Assembly: GCF_002042885.1 (NCBI RefSeq) | Contig: NZ_MVFY01000017.1 | Span: 1-64,000, forward strand | Direction of reading: 5' to 3' | From: Citrobacter portucalensis | GTDB lineage: Bacteria; Pseudomonadota; Gammaproteobacteria; Enterobacterales; Enterobacteriaceae | Length of the DNA: 64,000 bases | In this document: positions 50,689 through 63,070 of the stretch, piece by piece | How the letters are laid out: each line of letters opens with the position of its first letter | Position numbering within the stretch: position 1 is the stretch's first letter | The notes under the pieces: model-generated | Told to the model about the DNA's origin: nothing | Databases searched by the model: none | What the model saw: only the letters and a program-made list of their open reading frames with translations | Position numbers and translations under genes: made by a program

Positions 50689-50717
50689 ATATTACGGAGG
50701 TCTCGGTCTTCTGTCTA
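50689..50717 (-). promoter_or_regulatory. Promoter of the tRNA operon
   Basis: The -35 TAGACA (50717-50712) and -10 TAATAT (50694-50689) are 17 bp apart on the minus strand, followed by a GC-rich discriminator as in stringently controlled stable-RNA promoters. An A/T-rich block at 50720-50745 could act as an UP element. Confidence 0.8.
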
Positions 50718-50769
50718 GTGCTTTTTTAAAATAAATTATCGTTTGGTCATGGTTTGTGCGTTTTGTCGC

Positions 50770-52155
50770 TTATTCCCGCAATTTATGGGCTGTGCCATGA
50801 CGATTCAGACCAAAAACCTTATAAATGAGCGTCACGGCCAGTAAGAAACCCATGCCAACAAAAAGCGACATTCGGGTATCTTCATTAAAGTACATGCCAA
50901 TTAATACGCAAATCAGGAACGCCATCGTCAAATAATTCGCCCACGGGAACAGAATAGAGCGGAATGGATGACTGGCAATCGCCGCTTTATGCGCCTGACG
51001 GAAACGTAGCTGGCTTATCAGGATCACAAACCACGGCACCATACCCGGCAACACGCTGGCGCTATAGACATAAACAAACACGCGCTGCGGGTTAGGAATG
51101 ATGTAGTTCAGGCACGAGCCAATCAGCAGGATCGCGATAGAAATAGCTACTCCGGCAACCGGCACGCCATGGCGTGATACTTTTCCAACAACGGCAGGAA
51201 GCTGGCGATTCTTTGCCAGCGCGTAGAGCATACGCCCACAGCTGTACATGCCGCTGTTACAGCCAGACAGCGCCGCCGTCAGTACCACAAAGTTAATAAT
51301 CCCTGCCGCAGCAGTAATACCAATCTTGGCAAAGGTGAGCACAAACGGGCTGCCGTTGCTGCCAATCTCATTCCACGGGAAAATAGTAACGATGACAAAA
51401 ATCGCACCGACGTAGAAAATCAGAATGCGCCACAGCACTTTACCCACCGCGCTACGCAGCGTGACCTGTGGATTCTTCGCTTCCCCTGCAGTGATTCCGA
51501 TCAGCTCCACACCCTGGTAAGACGCCACAACAATACACAATGCTGTCAAGAAGCCCTTCCAGCCGCCAGCAAAGAACCCGCCGTGCTCGGTCAGGTTGCC
51601 AAAACCAATCGCCTGGCCGCCATTGCCAAAGCCGAAGAAAATCACCCCAACCCCAATGACGATCATCACAATGATGGTGGTCACTTTAATCATGGCAAAC
51701 CAGAACTCAATTTCACCATACAGGCGAACCGCAGCGAGGTTTGCCAACGCAACCAGTCCGACCGCGATCAGTGCGGGTATCCATTGCGCCATTTCCGGGA
51801 ACCAGAACTGTACGTACACCCCAATGGCGGTAATCTCTGAGATCCCCACCGCCATCCACATAAACCAGTATGACCAGGCGGTGAGGTAGCCAAAGAAGGG
51901 GCTCATATAACGGTGAGCGTAAACAGCGAATGAACCGGCAACCGGCTCGAGGAATAACATCTCCCCCATAGAACGCATGATGAAAAAGACGAACAGCCCG
52001 GCGACGATATACGCCAGCAGAACCGAAGGTCCCGCCCATTTAAGGGTACTGGCGGCCCCCATAAATAGCCCAACGCCAATAGTGCCCCCAAGGGCAATTA
52101 ATTCGATGTGACGAGCCTCCAGCCCACGCTGTAGCTCAGGTTTGTTCTCAGCCAT
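50770..52155 (-). CDS. yifK: Amino-acid permease YifK (threonine/serine, APC family)
   Basis: The product is 461 aa with about twelve membrane helices. The APC/AAT signature [19 protein letters not shown] is at the N-terminus. E. coli YifK has been linked to threonine and serine uptake (name ThrP proposed). yifK mRNA is a known target of the sRNA GcvB in Salmonella and E. coli. It precedes the tRNA operon on the same strand of the wec block. Confidence 0.93.
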   Translation of the reverse strand: MAENKPELQRGLEARHIELIALGGTIGVGLFMGAASTLKWAGPSVLLAYIVAGLFVFFIMRSMGEMLFLEPVAGSFAVYAHRYMSPFFGYLTAWSYWFMWMAVGISEITAIGVYVQFWFPEMAQWIPALIAVGLVALANLAAVRLYGEIEFWFAMIKVTTIIVMIVIGVGVIFFGFGNGGQAIGFGNLTEHGGFFAGGWKGFLTALCIVVASYQGVELIGITAGEAKNPQVTLRSAVGKVLWRILIFYVGAIFVIVTIFPWNEIGSNGSPFVLTFAKIGITAAAGIINFVVLTAALSGCNSGMYSCGRMLYALAKNRQLPAVVGKVSRHGVPVAGVAISIAILLIGSCLNYIIPNPQRVFVYVYSASVLPGMVPWFVILISQLRFRQAHKAAIASHPFRSILFPWANYLTMAFLICVLIGMYFNEDTRMSLFVGMGFLLAVTLIYKVFGLNRHGTAHKLRE

Positions 52156-52216
52156 AAATCCTCTTGTTGTGTTTGCATGCTGTCCGGTATTACCGGTTCT
52201 CGTTATGGGTACATCT

Positions 52217-52231
52217 TGTTATGCCATAACA
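52217..52231. promoter_or_regulatory. Palindrome upstream of yifK
   Basis: TGTTATGCCATAACA is a perfect 15-bp palindrome around a central C, 62 bp upstream of the yifK start. It could be an operator; I cannot name the factor. The rest of the 278-bp gap to wecG shows no other feature I can support. Confidence 0.45.
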
Positions 52232-52433
52232 GGCCATGCGGCACCGACCGCTTTACGGTTGGCGCCAAAAACACCACGGCACTGCAATGATTGTTGCGAA
52301 TGGTTTCCTAAAATCGCTTAAATGGCAATTAAAGCATTCAAAAAATGAATAGATTGTGCGAGAAAGCAGCGATTATGTTGTGAATAAGTAGCGTAATTAG
52401 CAGATCACGCTACTTATCAGAGGAGAGAGAGCG

Positions 52434-53174
52434 TCAGAGGTTGCCGGTATAGTGCCAGCGGAGATAGCGTAATAAGCGAAGTTGTCGAGTAATACGGCTC
52501 GGCTGCGACAATAAGCGATACAGCCACTCCAGCCCCAGATTTTGCCAGATTTTAGGCGCACGCTTAACGTGACCGGTAAAGACGTCGTAGGTGCCCCCTA
52601 CGCCCATATACAGCGCGTCAGGGTGAGTCTTGCGGCAATCACGCATAAAGATCTCTTGTTTTGGCGAGCCCATCGCCACCGTCACAATTTGCGCACCGCT
52701 GGCGTGAATACGCTCAAACAACGCCTGACGCTGCTCTGGGGTAAAATAACCGTCCTGACTACCCACAATGTTCACGCGCCACTGCGCACGTAGTTTTGCT
52801 TCTGTTTGTGCCAGAACTTCAGGCTTGCCGCCAACCAGGAAAACTGGCGTTCCGTTTTGCCCAGCTCGCGCCATCAGCGCTTCCCAAAGGTCAGCTCCGG
52901 CCACGCGTGAAACCTGCGCCTGTGGGAATTTTTTGCGCACCGAACGCACCACGCTAATCCCATCCGCATACTTGAACTCCGCGGCGTTGATCAGCTCCCT
53001 CACCTCAGGGTTATCTTCTGCAGTCAGCATCTTCTCAGCGTTGATAGCCACCAGCGTTCCTGACCTGAGGTGTCCTTCGGCAAACAGGTAATTCAGCGCA
53101 TGTTGCATATCGCGCCAGCCAATCAGTTGTAATCCGCGCAGCGAATACAGCGGCGCAGTTGTGTTATCTGTCAT
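52434..53174 (-). CDS. wecG: UDP-ManNAcA transferase WecG (ECA lipid II synthase)
   Basis: The product is a 246-aa WecG/TagA/CpsF-family glycosyltransferase that adds ManNAcA to undecaprenyl-PP-GlcNAc. Family motifs are [28 protein letters not shown] and [14 protein letters not shown]. It is the last gene of the ECA cluster. Its start overlaps wzyE by 4 bp. Confidence 0.95.
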   Translation of the reverse strand: MTDNTTAPLYSLRGLQLIGWRDMQHALNYLFAEGHLRSGTLVAINAEKMLTAEDNPEVRELINAAEFKYADGISVVRSVRKKFPQAQVSRVAGADLWEALMARAGQNGTPVFLVGGKPEVLAQTEAKLRAQWRVNIVGSQDGYFTPEQRQALFERIHASGAQIVTVAMGSPKQEIFMRDCRKTHPDALYMGVGGTYDVFTGHVKRAPKIWQNLGLEWLYRLLSQPSRITRQLRLLRYLRWHYTGNL

Positions 53175-54529
53175 GACGATCCTTCAATCTGTGTCCGGGG
53201 CAGCGATTTGATTCGTTTATGAATGAGTCCCGCGCTATCAAACAGCCAGAACAACAATTTTGCCACCAGTAGGCAAACGCCGAAAATCACGAGGAAAAAG
53301 ACCACTCGTGAGACAAACGAATCCAGCCCTTCACGTGCCAAAACGATCATATTGAAAATGGCGCCAAAACAGAAACTGTGCAAAATCGCCGCCTTATAGC
53401 GATTGGTTTCGCGATTGCCAAGCTCATACAGCCAGTCGAACCACTTGATGATGAGCCCAACAACAATCGCGCCTAATGGTATAAACAGCGCCCCGCCCAT
53501 CACCACCAGTGAACCAATTAACGTCGGCGAAATCGCCAGTCCTGAGTGGTTGTTCAACACTTCCCAGGTAAAGTAGTTCGCTGAGTTGAGTACAATACTC
53601 GGCCGCCCAGGCCACAGCCAGGAGGGAATAAAGACGTAGAAGTCACGGACGATCGGCGCCAGCCCCTGGAACTCAATATTGTGGTAATTCTGCAGCAATA
53701 GCGCCAGGTTCTCCCACGGTGAGAAGGTGTCGCGCGTAAGGTACAGGAACGTATAGAACGCCTCATCGCCGCTAACGCTCATTCCGTAGCGCTTCAACGC
53801 CAGCCAGAACATCCCGACAATGCCCAACACGCCTGCAGCGGCCAACATCCACAGCGAAATCCAGCCGCGAATAATGCCGATAAACAAGAAGATGGCAAAC
53901 GCGATAATGATATTGGCGCGCGTCCCACCCACAATCATATAGGTCAGCAAACCAAACGCGACGGTACTCACGAGGAAGAACACCCACGCTTTGCTGTCCT
54001 GACGCAGGAAATAAACCACCAGCATTGCCGGAATGAAGAAGTAGAAGAAACGCTTCAGAGCGACGCCAGAGACTTCACTGGAAAAAATCTGGCTATAGGA
54101 TTGCAGTCTGAACAGCAGGAATCCGTTGTGCATAAAGAAGATGCCCACGCTCACCAACGCAATCGCCATCAGGATAACCCAGGTCAAATGGGCTTCAACG
54201 CGATTGATGGTAAACAGCGGCCTGCGCGGCTTATCATCTACTCGTTTGCGCAAGCGCGTTTTATACGTCACGTAGTAGACGGCATAGAAACAGGCGGCTG
54301 ACAGCAAGGCCTGTAGAAGGATCTCGGGCGGAGCCACTGCCACATCAAAGCGGAACACCAGGATGCTGGTTAACGGGAATCCGAAGAAGAACGTCAGCAA
54401 GAACAACAATGAGAAGAAAACATTGAAGTTAAAACGCACGCGGCGGAACTCAAACCAGGTCAGCGTGGCGATAAACAAGGTGGAGAGCAGCCAGACCACC
54501 AGAAGACCGCTGAATTGCATCAGGCTCAT
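53171..54529 (-). CDS. wzyE: ECA polymerase WzyE
   Basis: The product is 452 aa from ATG 54529 (MSLMQFSGL), about two residues longer than E. coli, with the extra at the C-terminus. About eleven membrane helices are seen with a large periplasmic loop ([22 protein letters not shown] in part). It polymerises ECA trisaccharides in the periplasm. The ATG overlaps the wecF stop (ATGA). Confidence 0.95.
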   Translation of the reverse strand: MSLMQFSGLLVVWLLSTLFIATLTWFEFRRVRFNFNVFFSLLFLLTFFFGFPLTSILVFRFDVAVAPPEILLQALLSAACFYAVYYVTYKTRLRKRVDDKPRRPLFTINRVEAHLTWVILMAIALVSVGIFFMHNGFLLFRLQSYSQIFSSEVSGVALKRFFYFFIPAMLVVYFLRQDSKAWVFFLVSTVAFGLLTYMIVGGTRANIIIAFAIFLFIGIIRGWISLWMLAAAGVLGIVGMFWLALKRYGMSVSGDEAFYTFLYLTRDTFSPWENLALLLQNYHNIEFQGLAPIVRDFYVFIPSWLWPGRPSIVLNSANYFTWEVLNNHSGLAISPTLIGSLVVMGGALFIPLGAIVVGLIIKWFDWLYELGNRETNRYKAAILHSFCFGAIFNMIVLAREGLDSFVSRVVFFLVIFGVCLLVAKLLFWLFDSAGLIHKRIKSLPRTQIEGSS

Positions 54530-55605
54530 ACGGTTTCTCCTGAAGCAATGCGCAGCGCGTTGTGCCACGGCTGCAGATAATTCGGGCTAAAGAAGGTAAT
54601 AGTATTTTTATCTACCGATGCCAACTGGCGCTGCGCTTCACGTACGACGCCTTCATTGAGATCATCAGTGGTAAATAACACCGGAAGATTTTGTTCCACC
54701 ATATCCTGCCAGAAGGGATTTTCACGGTTGAGCACGCATGGGATACCCGCCTGGATCAGCAAACACAGGGTACCGATTCCCTGTTGACGGGCAAAAATAA
54801 AGTAACCCAAATCACACTGCCGCAATAATGTTAGATAGGCATCAAATTCCAGCTTTTCACTCAAAATTTGCAGATTATCTGCGCTAAATAACGCCAGGCC
54901 AGCCTGGCGAACCTCGTCGATATAGGCCGCATTATTGGCGGGATAACCCATCGGCACAATCACATTCACCGTGTCACCAAACTGCTGATGGACGGCGCGA
55001 AGCGCGGCAACATGCTCATTGCTGCGATCGCCAGAGTTGCCAACCAGCACCGTCATCTTGCCGCTGCGCTGGCAATCATTGCTCATGTTATTGAGTGAAG
55101 GATCCATTCGCGTTGGGAAATAGAGCAACTCACCCCGCACACGGGGATGTTGCTCGGCGAAATAACGTAAATCGCCCCGTGTGGCAAACACGCAGCCCAC
55201 ACGATTCTGCACCATGCGGCGAATCGGGTAAAACAGGCGGAATTTCAGTCCACTGGAGACTTCGTATAAATCAGCGCCCCAGATATGCCAGTAAAACTGC
55301 GCCGGTTTAATCCCGCCACTCAGCAGCGCCAGCCACAGGCTGGTGTTGAACTGACCGTGGAAGAAGAAACGCTGTTGGCGATCCGCTTTTGCTTTCGCGA
55401 TCACAGCGTCAGCAAGCGCCTTTTTCCCGCTGTAGAAGCTTAGCGATAACGCCGGGCAGCTCTCACTGAGTCCCGCATCCTGACCGGCAACCATAAACGT
55501 GCGCGCATGCTCGCTCGTCGCGGCCAGCGAGTCGTTGAAAAACCGCAACACGGTTTGGTTATGGTGAGGGATATCCGATCCCAGAACGTGAATCAGTACA
55601 GTCAT
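54526..55605 (-). CDS. wecF: TDP-Fuc4NAc transferase WecF (lipid III synthase)
   Basis: The product is a 359-aa GT56-family enzyme that adds Fuc4NAc to ECA lipid II. The start [22 protein letters not shown] and the middle [19 protein letters not shown] are typical. It overlaps wzxE and wzyE by 4 bp at each end. Confidence 0.95.
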   Translation of the reverse strand: MTVLIHVLGSDIPHHNQTVLRFFNDSLAATSEHARTFMVAGQDAGLSESCPALSLSFYSGKKALADAVIAKAKADRQQRFFFHGQFNTSLWLALLSGGIKPAQFYWHIWGADLYEVSSGLKFRLFYPIRRMVQNRVGCVFATRGDLRYFAEQHPRVRGELLYFPTRMDPSLNNMSNDCQRSGKMTVLVGNSGDRSNEHVAALRAVHQQFGDTVNVIVPMGYPANNAAYIDEVRQAGLALFSADNLQILSEKLEFDAYLTLLRQCDLGYFIFARQQGIGTLCLLIQAGIPCVLNRENPFWQDMVEQNLPVLFTTDDLNEGVVREAQRQLASVDKNTITFFSPNYLQPWHNALRIASGETV

Positions 55606-56852
55606 GCCCGCCTACGCCAGAGTAAAAACACGCCACAACAAAGAGAAAAATAGACGATGTACGTTGCCATATAAGCCTGTGCCGCTCCCAGCGCACCGTG
55701 TGCAGGGATCAGCCAGTGAGCAAACACCGTCAATAACATGAACTGGCTAATTTCAGCCAAAATATAAAACCGCAGCGATGCTTTCGCGATCACCAGATAC
55801 CCAAAGACATACGCCCCAACTTTCAGTACATCGCCGACCAGTTGCCAGGCAAACAGATCGCGCATGGCGGTGAATTTTGCGGAGAAAAGCAGCCAGATCG
55901 CAAAATCACGCAGCAACCAAACAGTAAAGCTCGCTGCGGCAACCGCCGGTAACACGAACTTCAGCGACTTAACCACCTCGCGCGTAATGTCGCGCTTTTC
56001 GGTCAGTCGAGACAACGTCGGAAGCAAGTAAACGCTGAATGAGGCGGTAATGAATTGCAGATAAGCATCAGAGATACTGCTTACTCCCTGCCAAATCCCC
56101 ACATCATCCCAACTGTACTGCGCCGCCAGCAGGTTTCGCATCATCACGTATGCCACAGGCAGCGTTACGGAGGTAATCAGCGCCATCAGGGTAAACTTGC
56201 TTAGCTGTCCAGCCAGGCCGTTATCCCACGAGGGTTTCAGGTAATGCAGGGGAATTGCCCCACGCTTAATCAGCATAATAGCGGCGGGGATAACGACCAA
56301 CGCGGGCACTAACGCCAGACCCAGCAAAGCGCCTTCATACCCTCCCAGGCGATAACAGCCATAATAAGCCACCACGCCTACCAGGCTACCCACAATCAAC
56401 GACAGCGCGTTACCCGCCGCATCGCGAAAGCCCTTCATCAACGCCAGCAGCAGGTTCGCCCAGGCAATACCCATTTGCACCAGCGCAACCAGTCTTACCA
56501 GCCCCTGATAATGAGTATGGCCAAACAATCCCTGACTGATTGGCGCGGCCGCCAGCAGAAAAATCACCGCCATCAGCGTAGAGAATCCCAGCACCATCGC
56601 GGAAGATGTACCGACTACCTTACGGAGCCGGGTCGGATCGTCATGGTGCTGCGCAACATATTTCGTGACGCCGTTGAAAATGCCGGCCCCAGCCAGGACA
56701 CCAAGCACGGTGACCATCTGGCGGAAGTTACCCGCCTGCCCCACGCCTGCCGGGCCAAACGACACCGCCAGCAGCTTCACGACCAGCAAACCTGCACCAA
56801 TTTTTACCAGCGTACTGGCTGCCGTCCATAAGGACGCTTTAGCAAGCGACAT
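55602..56852 (-). CDS. wzxE: ECA lipid III flippase WzxE
   Basis: The product is a 416-aa polysaccharide exporter of the MOP superfamily with about twelve membrane helices. It moves the undecaprenyl-linked trisaccharide across the inner membrane. Length equals E. coli WzxE. It lies one base after wecE. Confidence 0.95.
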   Translation of the reverse strand: MSLAKASLWTAASTLVKIGAGLLVVKLLAVSFGPAGVGQAGNFRQMVTVLGVLAGAGIFNGVTKYVAQHHDDPTRLRKVVGTSSAMVLGFSTLMAVIFLLAAAPISQGLFGHTHYQGLVRLVALVQMGIAWANLLLALMKGFRDAAGNALSLIVGSLVGVVAYYGCYRLGGYEGALLGLALVPALVVIPAAIMLIKRGAIPLHYLKPSWDNGLAGQLSKFTLMALITSVTLPVAYVMMRNLLAAQYSWDDVGIWQGVSSISDAYLQFITASFSVYLLPTLSRLTEKRDITREVVKSLKFVLPAVAAASFTVWLLRDFAIWLLFSAKFTAMRDLFAWQLVGDVLKVGAYVFGYLVIAKASLRFYILAEISQFMLLTVFAHWLIPAHGALGAAQAYMATYIVYFSLCCGVFLLWRRRA

Positions 56853-56853
56853 A

Positions 56854-57984
56854 TCAGGCGAAGTAGTTGAGTAAGGTCGAAATGACCGTTCGCTGGTTTA
56901 CTGGCGACAGGTTGTAAAACAGCGGCAAGCGCAGCAGACGCTCGCTCTCTTTAGTGGTGAAACGATCAACACCGGCAAATACGCCGAATTTATCGCCAGC
57001 CGGACAATCATGTAGCGGGATATAGTGGAACACCGCCATAATTTCAGCTTCTTTCAAGAAGTTAATCAACGCCGTGCGATCGTCGATATCGCGCAGCTTG
57101 ATATAAAACATATGGGCATTCTGCACGCAGTTTTCCGGGACAGAAGGCAGATCAATGCGTCCGGCACGCGCCAGCGGTTCGAGAGCATCATAGTAGTTCT
57201 GCCACAGCGCCAGACGCTGCTGGTTAATACGGTCAGCCGCTTCCAGTTGTGCCCACAGATAGGCAGCCTGCAGATCGGACATCAGATAGCTGGAGCCAAT
57301 ATCACGCCAGGTATACTTATCCACCTGACCGCGGAAAAACTGGCTGCGGTTAGTTCCTTTTTCACGGATGATCTCTGCACGTTCGACTAATTTTTTATCA
57401 TTAATCAGCGTCGCACCACCTTCACCGCCTGCGGTATAGTTTTTGGTCTCATGGAAGCTAAAGCAACCGATGTGACCAATCGTCCCCAGCGCACGACCTT
57501 TGTAAGTCGACATGACGCCCTGGGCCGCATCTTCCACGACAAACAGGTTATGTTTGGTCGCCAGCGCCATGATGGTATCCATTTCACAGGCTACGCCCGC
57601 GTAATGCACCGGAACGATAGCGCGGGTCTTGTCGGTGATCGCCGCTTCAATCAGCGTTTCGTCAATGTTCATGGTATCCGGCCGGATATCAACAAAGACA
57701 ATTTTCGCGCCGCGCAGCACGAAAGCATTGGCCGTGGAGACAAACGTATAGCTCGGCATAATGACTTCATCGCCAGGCTGGATATCCAGCAGCAATGCCG
57801 CCATCTCAAGCGATGCGGTGCAGGAAGGCGTCAGCAATACTTTCTCGCTGCCAAAATGCTGTTCCAGCCACTGTTGGCAGCGACGGGTAAAACCACCGTC
57901 GCCACACAGTTTGCCGCTGTTCATCGCAGACTGCATGTAATCGAGTTCAGTGCCCACCACCGGCGGTGCGTTAAATGGAATCAT
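56854..57984 (-). CDS. wecE: dTDP-4-keto-6-deoxyglucose transaminase WecE
   Basis: The product is a 376-aa PLP-dependent DegT/DnrJ/EryC1-family aminotransferase. The cofactor Lys181 is in FSFHETKNYTAGGEGG. It makes dTDP-4-amino-4,6-dideoxygalactose from the RffG/RffH product. The ATG at 57984 (MIPFNAPPVVG) matches E. coli; 16 upstream in-frame codons overlap wecD and are rejected. Confidence 0.95.
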   Translation of the reverse strand: MIPFNAPPVVGTELDYMQSAMNSGKLCGDGGFTRRCQQWLEQHFGSEKVLLTPSCTASLEMAALLLDIQPGDEVIMPSYTFVSTANAFVLRGAKIVFVDIRPDTMNIDETLIEAAITDKTRAIVPVHYAGVACEMDTIMALATKHNLFVVEDAAQGVMSTYKGRALGTIGHIGCFSFHETKNYTAGGEGGATLINDKKLVERAEIIREKGTNRSQFFRGQVDKYTWRDIGSSYLMSDLQAAYLWAQLEAADRINQQRLALWQNYYDALEPLARAGRIDLPSVPENCVQNAHMFYIKLRDIDDRTALINFLKEAEIMAVFHYIPLHDCPAGDKFGVFAGVDRFTTKESERLLRLPLFYNLSPVNQRTVISTLLNYFA

Positions 57985-57988
57985 CGTG

Positions 57989-58666
57989 TCACCTGTATAA
58001 CCAATACGCGGTGCTTTCCACATTCGCACCACTGTGTATATAACGTTTAAGCGCGGCGGTATTGCCCATTTGGGTCGCCACGCGCAATGTTTTTTTACCG
58101 CGAGCCTGCGCCCAGCAAAGGGCAGCCTGCATCAGTTCTGCTCCCGCCCCACGCCCGGCCAGCAGGCCAATTCGCGCATCGGTCGCATTCAGTTCACGCA
58201 GCGAGACATAGCCACGAATATCACCTGCCGGTGTACGAAAAACGAGGCATTGATGATCGAACGTCCCCAGCACCGCGTTTTCAATCCACTGCGCATAAAA
58301 ACGCGTGCTGGCATCTGCGGCATACCACGGGGTACGAAAACGACTTTGCGCGAACGCCTGCCCTGCTAGTTGGCGTAATGCAGGGATATCCGTAGTTTGT
58401 GCGATCTGCGCACCGGGGTCGCCATGCGCACACATCACCGGCAGCACAAAATCCACTTCACCTTCAACCAGTGAGAAGCCCAACTGTTGCAGGGCGTCTA
58501 ATTCATGGGTATTGGCGGCAGGAATTTTTGCCTGTACCCGCGACCAGGGCTGCAACATATCCGCAGTCAGAACCGGCGCGTGTTGGTCAAAACGCACAAT
58601 GGCGCTATTCACGCCAAAGAACGTATTTTCCCAGCTAAGCGGCTCAATACTGGCGCGGACGAGCAC
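57989..58666 (-). CDS. wecD: TDP-fucosamine N-acetyltransferase WecD
   Basis: The product is a 225-aa GNAT-fold enzyme that N-acetylates dTDP-Fuc4N with acetyl-CoA. The acetyl-CoA loop is in [16 protein letters not shown], and the C-terminus [24 protein letters not shown] is typical. The start is GTG at 58666, seven bases after GGAG, aligned to the E. coli start; it overlaps rffH by 23 bp. An in-frame ATG 19 codons earlier lies deeper in rffH. Confidence 0.92.
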   Translation of the reverse strand: MLVRASIEPLSWENTFFGVNSAIVRFDQHAPVLTADMLQPWSRVQAKIPAANTHELDALQQLGFSLVEGEVDFVLPVMCAHGDPGAQIAQTTDIPALRQLAGQAFAQSRFRTPWYAADASTRFYAQWIENAVLGTFDHQCLVFRTPAGDIRGYVSLRELNATDARIGLLAGRGAGAELMQAALCWAQARGKKTLRVATQMGNTAALKRYIHSGANVESTAYWLYR

Positions 58667-59525
58667 GGAGCAGCTCCAGCAGGTATTGACCATAACCCGT
58701 TTTGGCCAGTGAACTGGCAGCACGCTTCACGCCTTCGTCATCCAGCCAACCGTTACGCCAGGCGATTTCTTCCAGACAGGCTATTTTAAAGCCCTGACGT
58801 TTTTCCACCGTCTGCACAAACGTGCTCGCTTCGATAAGACTGTCGTGCGTACCGGTATCCAGCCAGGCAAAGCCACGCCCGAGCAATTCTACCGTCAGAT
58901 GTCCGTCATCAAGATACATCTGGTTGATAGACGTAATCTCCAGCTCCCCACGCTCAGAAGGTTTTACGCGTTTTGCATATTCCACCACCTTGCTGTCATA
59001 GAAATAGAGACCAGTCACTGCCCAGTTGGATTTTGGAGCTTTCGGTTTCTCTTCCAGCGAGATAGCTCGAAAATTGTCGTCAAACTCCACGACACCAAAA
59101 CGTTCAGGATCCATCACCTGGTAACCAAACACCGTCGCGCCTTGCGTTCTGGCGGCTACGTGACGCAGTTTTGGACTGAATCCCTGACCAAAGAAGATAT
59201 TGTCTCCTAACACCAGACATGATGGTTCACCGTTAAGGAACGTTTCACCAATGATAAACGCCTGTGCTAATCCATCCGGACTGGGTTGCTCAGCATAGTG
59301 CAATTCAATGCCGAACTCAGATCCATCGCCCAGTAAGCGCTGGAAATAGCCTTTATCTTCCGGTGTAGTGATAATCAGGATTTCGCGAATTCCCGCCAGC
59401 ATCAATACTGATAACGAGTAGTAAATCATCGGCTTATCGTAAATAGGCAATAGCTGCTTCGATACGCCACGCGTAATGGGATACAGGCGAGTACCTGAGC
59501 CACCCGCCAGAATGATACCTTTCAT
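58644..59525 (-). CDS. rffH: Glucose-1-phosphate thymidylyltransferase RffH
   Basis: The product is 293 aa. It makes dTDP-glucose for ECA. The nucleotidyltransferase motif [16 protein letters not shown] is at the N-terminus; [14 protein letters not shown] and [15 protein letters not shown] follow. RmlA is its paralogue in O-antigen loci, but the location identifies RffH. Confidence 0.96.
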   Translation of the reverse strand: MKGIILAGGSGTRLYPITRGVSKQLLPIYDKPMIYYSLSVLMLAGIREILIITTPEDKGYFQRLLGDGSEFGIELHYAEQPSPDGLAQAFIIGETFLNGEPSCLVLGDNIFFGQGFSPKLRHVAARTQGATVFGYQVMDPERFGVVEFDDNFRAISLEEKPKAPKSNWAVTGLYFYDSKVVEYAKRVKPSERGELEITSINQMYLDDGHLTVELLGRGFAWLDTGTHDSLIEASTFVQTVEKRQGFKIACLEEIAWRNGWLDDEGVKRAASSLAKTGYGQYLLELLRARPRQY

Positions 59526-59558
59526 GCGTTGTCTCCTCCGGGAGCCAAAACCAGGCTG

Positions 59559-60626
59559 TTAGCCCTTCAGACCTAAACGTTCGCCCTGGTAACTGCCGTC
59601 CTGCACGGGTTTCCACCATGCCTGATTAGCCAGATACCATTGCACGGTTTTGCGCATTCCGCTTTCAAACGTTTCTTGCGGCATCCAGCCTAGTTCACGC
59701 GCAATTTTCGACGCGTCAATGGCATAACGCAAATCATGACCCGGGCGATCGTCCACAAAAGCGATCAAGTCGCGGTACTGCGCGATACCCTGCGGCTTTT
59801 GCGGTGCCAGCTCTTCCAACAGGCTGCAAACCGTTTCGACAACTTCCAGGTTTTTACGCTCGTTATGGCCACCGATATTATAGGTTTCTCCCACCGCGCC
59901 CGTTCTCGCCACACAATAGAGCGCCCTGGCGTGATCTTCTACATACAACCAGTCACGGATCTGTTGCCCATTGCCGTAAACCGGCAACGGCTTCCCCGCC
60001 AATGCGTTGAGGATCATCAGCGGAATCAGTTTTTCCGGGAAATGGTACGGACCATAGTTGTTAGAACAGTTGGTTATCAGCGTTGGCAGACCGTAGGTAC
60101 GCAGCCAGGCACGAACCAGATGATCGCTGCTGGCTTTCGACGCGGAATAAGGGCTGCTCGGTGCATACGGTGTGGTTTCAGTGAAGAAATCATCCGTAGA
60201 ATGCAGGTCGCCATACACCTCGTCAGTCGAGATATGGTGGAAACGAAACGCTGATTTTTTCTCGCTGGTTAAATCATTCCAGTAAGCGCGCGCCGCTTCC
60301 AACAGCGTGTAGGTTCCCACGATGTTAGTTTCGATAAAGGCGGCCGGACCATCAATTGAGCGATCGACGTGGCTTTCTGCCGCCAGATGCATCACGCAGT
60401 CCGGCTGATAGTGTTGAAACACCCTGTCGAGCGAAGCTCGATCGCAGATATCGACTTTCTCAAAGGTAAAACGAGGATTCTGTGCAACCGGCTCCAGCGA
60501 CATCAGGTTTCCGGCATAGGTCAGCTTATCGACCACAATTGCCGCATCCTGAGTCTCCTGAATGATATGCCGTACAACCGCCGAGCCGATGAATCCCGCT
60601 CCACCGGTAACCAGAATTCGTTTCAT
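59559..60626 (-). CDS. rffG: dTDP-glucose 4,6-dehydratase RffG
   Basis: The product is a 355-aa extended short-chain dehydrogenase. NAD motif [15 protein letters not shown], catalytic Tyr and Lys in [14 protein letters not shown], and the STDEVYGDL motif are present. It produces dTDP-4-keto-6-deoxyglucose. Its ATG overlaps the wecC stop by one base. Confidence 0.96.
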   Translation of the reverse strand: MKRILVTGGAGFIGSAVVRHIIQETQDAAIVVDKLTYAGNLMSLEPVAQNPRFTFEKVDICDRASLDRVFQHYQPDCVMHLAAESHVDRSIDGPAAFIETNIVGTYTLLEAARAYWNDLTSEKKSAFRFHHISTDEVYGDLHSTDDFFTETTPYAPSSPYSASKASSDHLVRAWLRTYGLPTLITNCSNNYGPYHFPEKLIPLMILNALAGKPLPVYGNGQQIRDWLYVEDHARALYCVARTGAVGETYNIGGHNERKNLEVVETVCSLLEELAPQKPQGIAQYRDLIAFVDDRPGHDLRYAIDASKIARELGWMPQETFESGMRKTVQWYLANQAWWKPVQDGSYQGERLGLKG

Positions 60627-61888
60627 TAGCGCCAGACCCCTTTGGTATCAACGATATATTGCTGGTGAACCGCATCGCCTTTAATGGCTTTAAATTCATT
60701 ATGGTCGACCAGCAAGACCAGCACATCGGCGCTAGCCAGGGCATCGTCCAGCGCAGCCAGTTGGCACAGACCGTCCAGTTTTTTCGGCAGTTGATGGATG
60801 TTCGGTTCCACCACCAATGTTTCGCCTTTGTGCCAATGCGCGATGCTTTGCGCAATTCCCATCGCCGGGCTTTCACGTAAGTCATCAATATTCGGTTTAA
60901 ATGCCAGACCAAAACAGGCAATTTTCACTTCGCTGGCCCGTTTATTGGTATCCGCCAGACAGTCGGCCACGGCAGCTTTTACCTGATCAACCACCCAATG
61001 AGGTTTACCGTCGTTTACCTCACGCGCGGTGCGAATCAATTTCGCCTGCTGCGGGTTCTGCGCCACGATAAACCACGGATCAACCGCGATACAGTGCCCG
61101 CCAACCCCCGGACCCGGTTGCAAAATATTCACGCGCGGATGGCGATTTGCCAGTCGAATCAGTTCCCAGACGTTGATCCCCTGATCGGCGCAAATCAGCG
61201 ACAGCTCATTGGCGAAGGCGATATTGACGTCGCGGAAGCTATTTTCAGTCAGTTTGCACATTTCCGCCGTACGGGCGTTGGTCACGACACATTCGCCCTC
61301 CAGGAAAATGTTGTACAGTTCGCTAGCACGCGCGGAACAGACGGAGGTCATTCCCCCAATCACGCGGTCGTTTTTAATCAGTTCCACCATCACCTGGCCC
61401 GGCAGCACGCGCTCTGGGCAATAAGCAATGTTAACGTCCGCGTGTTCACCGACTTGCTGCGGGAAACTCAGGTCAGGACGCATTTCAGCCAGCCATGTGG
61501 CCATCTGTTCAGTGGCCCCGACAGGCGACGTCGATTCAAGGATCACCAACGCGCCTTTTTTCAGCACCGGTGCAAGAGATTTAGCCGCGGCTTCCACATA
61601 AACCATATCGGGTTCGTGCTCCCCCTTAAACGGAGTAGGCACAGCAATCAGATAGGCATCCGCATCTACAGGGGTTGTGGTCGCACGCAGAAATCCATTT
61701 TCGACCGCCGTTTTCACCACGGCGCCCAAATCTGGCTCAACGATATGAATTTCACCGCGATTAATGGTATCCACCGCGTGTTGATTTACATCTACGCCAA
61801 TCACATGCTTTTGACGGGAAGCAAAGGCAGCCGCCGTCGGCAGTCCGATATAACCCAGCCCAATGACAGAAATGGTCGTAAAACTCAT
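60626..61888 (-). CDS. wecC: UDP-N-acetyl-D-mannosamine dehydrogenase WecC
   Basis: The product is 420 aa. The Rossmann motif [16 protein letters not shown] leads the UDP-sugar dehydrogenase fold; the catalytic Cys is in [15 protein letters not shown]. It oxidises UDP-ManNAc to UDP-ManNAcA. It overlaps wecB by 4 bp. Confidence 0.96.
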   Translation of the reverse strand: MSFTTISVIGLGYIGLPTAAAFASRQKHVIGVDVNQHAVDTINRGEIHIVEPDLGAVVKTAVENGFLRATTTPVDADAYLIAVPTPFKGEHEPDMVYVEAAAKSLAPVLKKGALVILESTSPVGATEQMATWLAEMRPDLSFPQQVGEHADVNIAYCPERVLPGQVMVELIKNDRVIGGMTSVCSARASELYNIFLEGECVVTNARTAEMCKLTENSFRDVNIAFANELSLICADQGINVWELIRLANRHPRVNILQPGPGVGGHCIAVDPWFIVAQNPQQAKLIRTAREVNDGKPHWVVDQVKAAVADCLADTNKRASEVKIACFGLAFKPNIDDLRESPAMGIAQSIAHWHKGETLVVEPNIHQLPKKLDGLCQLAALDDALASADVLVLLVDHNEFKAIKGDAVHQQYIVDTKGVWR

Positions 61889-63015
61889 AGCGATATCCGA
61901 TTATTTTTTAACGCGTGTAAAATGCGGCCACATGCCTGCCCGTCACCATACGGATTATGGGCGCGGCTCATGGTCTGATATTCATTGTCGTCATGCAGCA
62001 AACGCGTGACTTCTTCGACAATACGCTGCGGGTCGGTCCCTACCAGACGTACTGTGCCTGCAGTAATCGCTTCCGGACGTTCCGTCGTTTCGCGCATCAC
62101 CAGTACCGGTTTCCCCAGAGATGGGGCTTCTTCCTGAATCCCGCCAGAGTCGGTAAGGATCAGCCAGGCGTGATTCATCAGCCAGACAAACGGCATGTAA
62201 TCCTGCGGTTCAATCAGGATGACGTTTTCAACGTGACCCAGAATGCGATTAACCGGTTCGCTGACGTTAGGATTCAGGTGCACCGGATAGACAATCTGTA
62301 CGTTCTGATTGGCCGCGGCAATTTCCGCCAGCGCATGACAAATGTGTTCAAAACCACGACCGAAGCTTTCCCGACGATGACCGGTCACCAGTATCATCTT
62401 TTTATCCGAGCTCAGGAATGGGTAATGCTCTGCCAGTTCAGCTCGTAATGCATCACTCGCCAGTACGCGATCGCGTACCCAGATCAACGCATCAATAACC
62501 GTATTACCTGTAACGAAGATACGGCTATCAGAAATGTTTTCCCGTAACAGGTTTTGGCGCGAGTTTTCTGTTGGTGCAAAATGATACATCGCCAAATGCC
62601 CGGTCAGCGTACGGTTCGCCTCTTCCGGCCAGGGAGAGTAGAGATCGCCTGTACGTAAGCCTGCCTCCACATGCCCTACCGGGATGCGCTGATAGAACGC
62701 GGCCAGGCTAGTAGCAATGGTGGTTGTGGTATCGCCGTGAACTAACACAACGTCAGGTTTAAAATCAGCCAGAATTGGCTTTAATCCTTCCAGTATTCGG
62801 CAGGTAATTTCTGTTAGTCCCTGACCTGGCTGCATAATATTGAGATCGTAGTCAGGTACAATGGAAAAGAGGTTCAACACCTGATCGAGCATCTCCCGAT
62901 GCTGCGCCGTGACGCAAACTTTTGCCTCAAAATCAGGATCTTTTGCCAGCGCATGAACCAGAGGTGCCATTTTTATGGCCTCCGGTCGCGTGCCAAATAC
63001 AGTCAGTACTTTCAC
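61885..63015 (-). CDS. wecB: UDP-GlcNAc 2-epimerase WecB
   Basis: The product is 376 aa. It interconverts UDP-GlcNAc and UDP-ManNAc. Family segments are [50 protein letters not shown] and [22 protein letters not shown]. The start is GTG at 63015 (then [11 protein letters not shown]), giving the E. coli length; the frame extends 14 codons further without a good site. Confidence 0.95.
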   Translation of the reverse strand: MKVLTVFGTRPEAIKMAPLVHALAKDPDFEAKVCVTAQHREMLDQVLNLFSIVPDYDLNIMQPGQGLTEITCRILEGLKPILADFKPDVVLVHGDTTTTIATSLAAFYQRIPVGHVEAGLRTGDLYSPWPEEANRTLTGHLAMYHFAPTENSRQNLLRENISDSRIFVTGNTVIDALIWVRDRVLASDALRAELAEHYPFLSSDKKMILVTGHRRESFGRGFEHICHALAEIAAANQNVQIVYPVHLNPNVSEPVNRILGHVENVILIEPQDYMPFVWLMNHAWLILTDSGGIQEEAPSLGKPVLVMRETTERPEAITAGTVRLVGTDPQRIVEEVTRLLHDDNEYQTMSRAHNPYGDGQACGRILHALKNNRISL

Positions 63016-63034
63016 ATCGATTCTCTTCGGATTG

Positions 63035-63060
63035 GCAGTGAGGGCCCAGCCCCTCACTGC
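63035..63060 (-). promoter_or_regulatory. Hairpin between wzzE and wecB
   Basis: GCAGTGAGGG / CCCTCACTGC form a 10-bp perfect stem with a 6-base loop in the 55-bp gap. There is no T run on the minus strand, so it is more likely an RNA processing or stability element than a terminator. Confidence 0.6.
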
Positions 63061-63070
63061 AACGATATTG

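Noticed and set aside
60998-61978. Plus-strand open frame of 326 codons inside wecC and wecB
   Set aside because: It is antisense to intact wecC with no ribosome-binding site or domain; a shadow frame.
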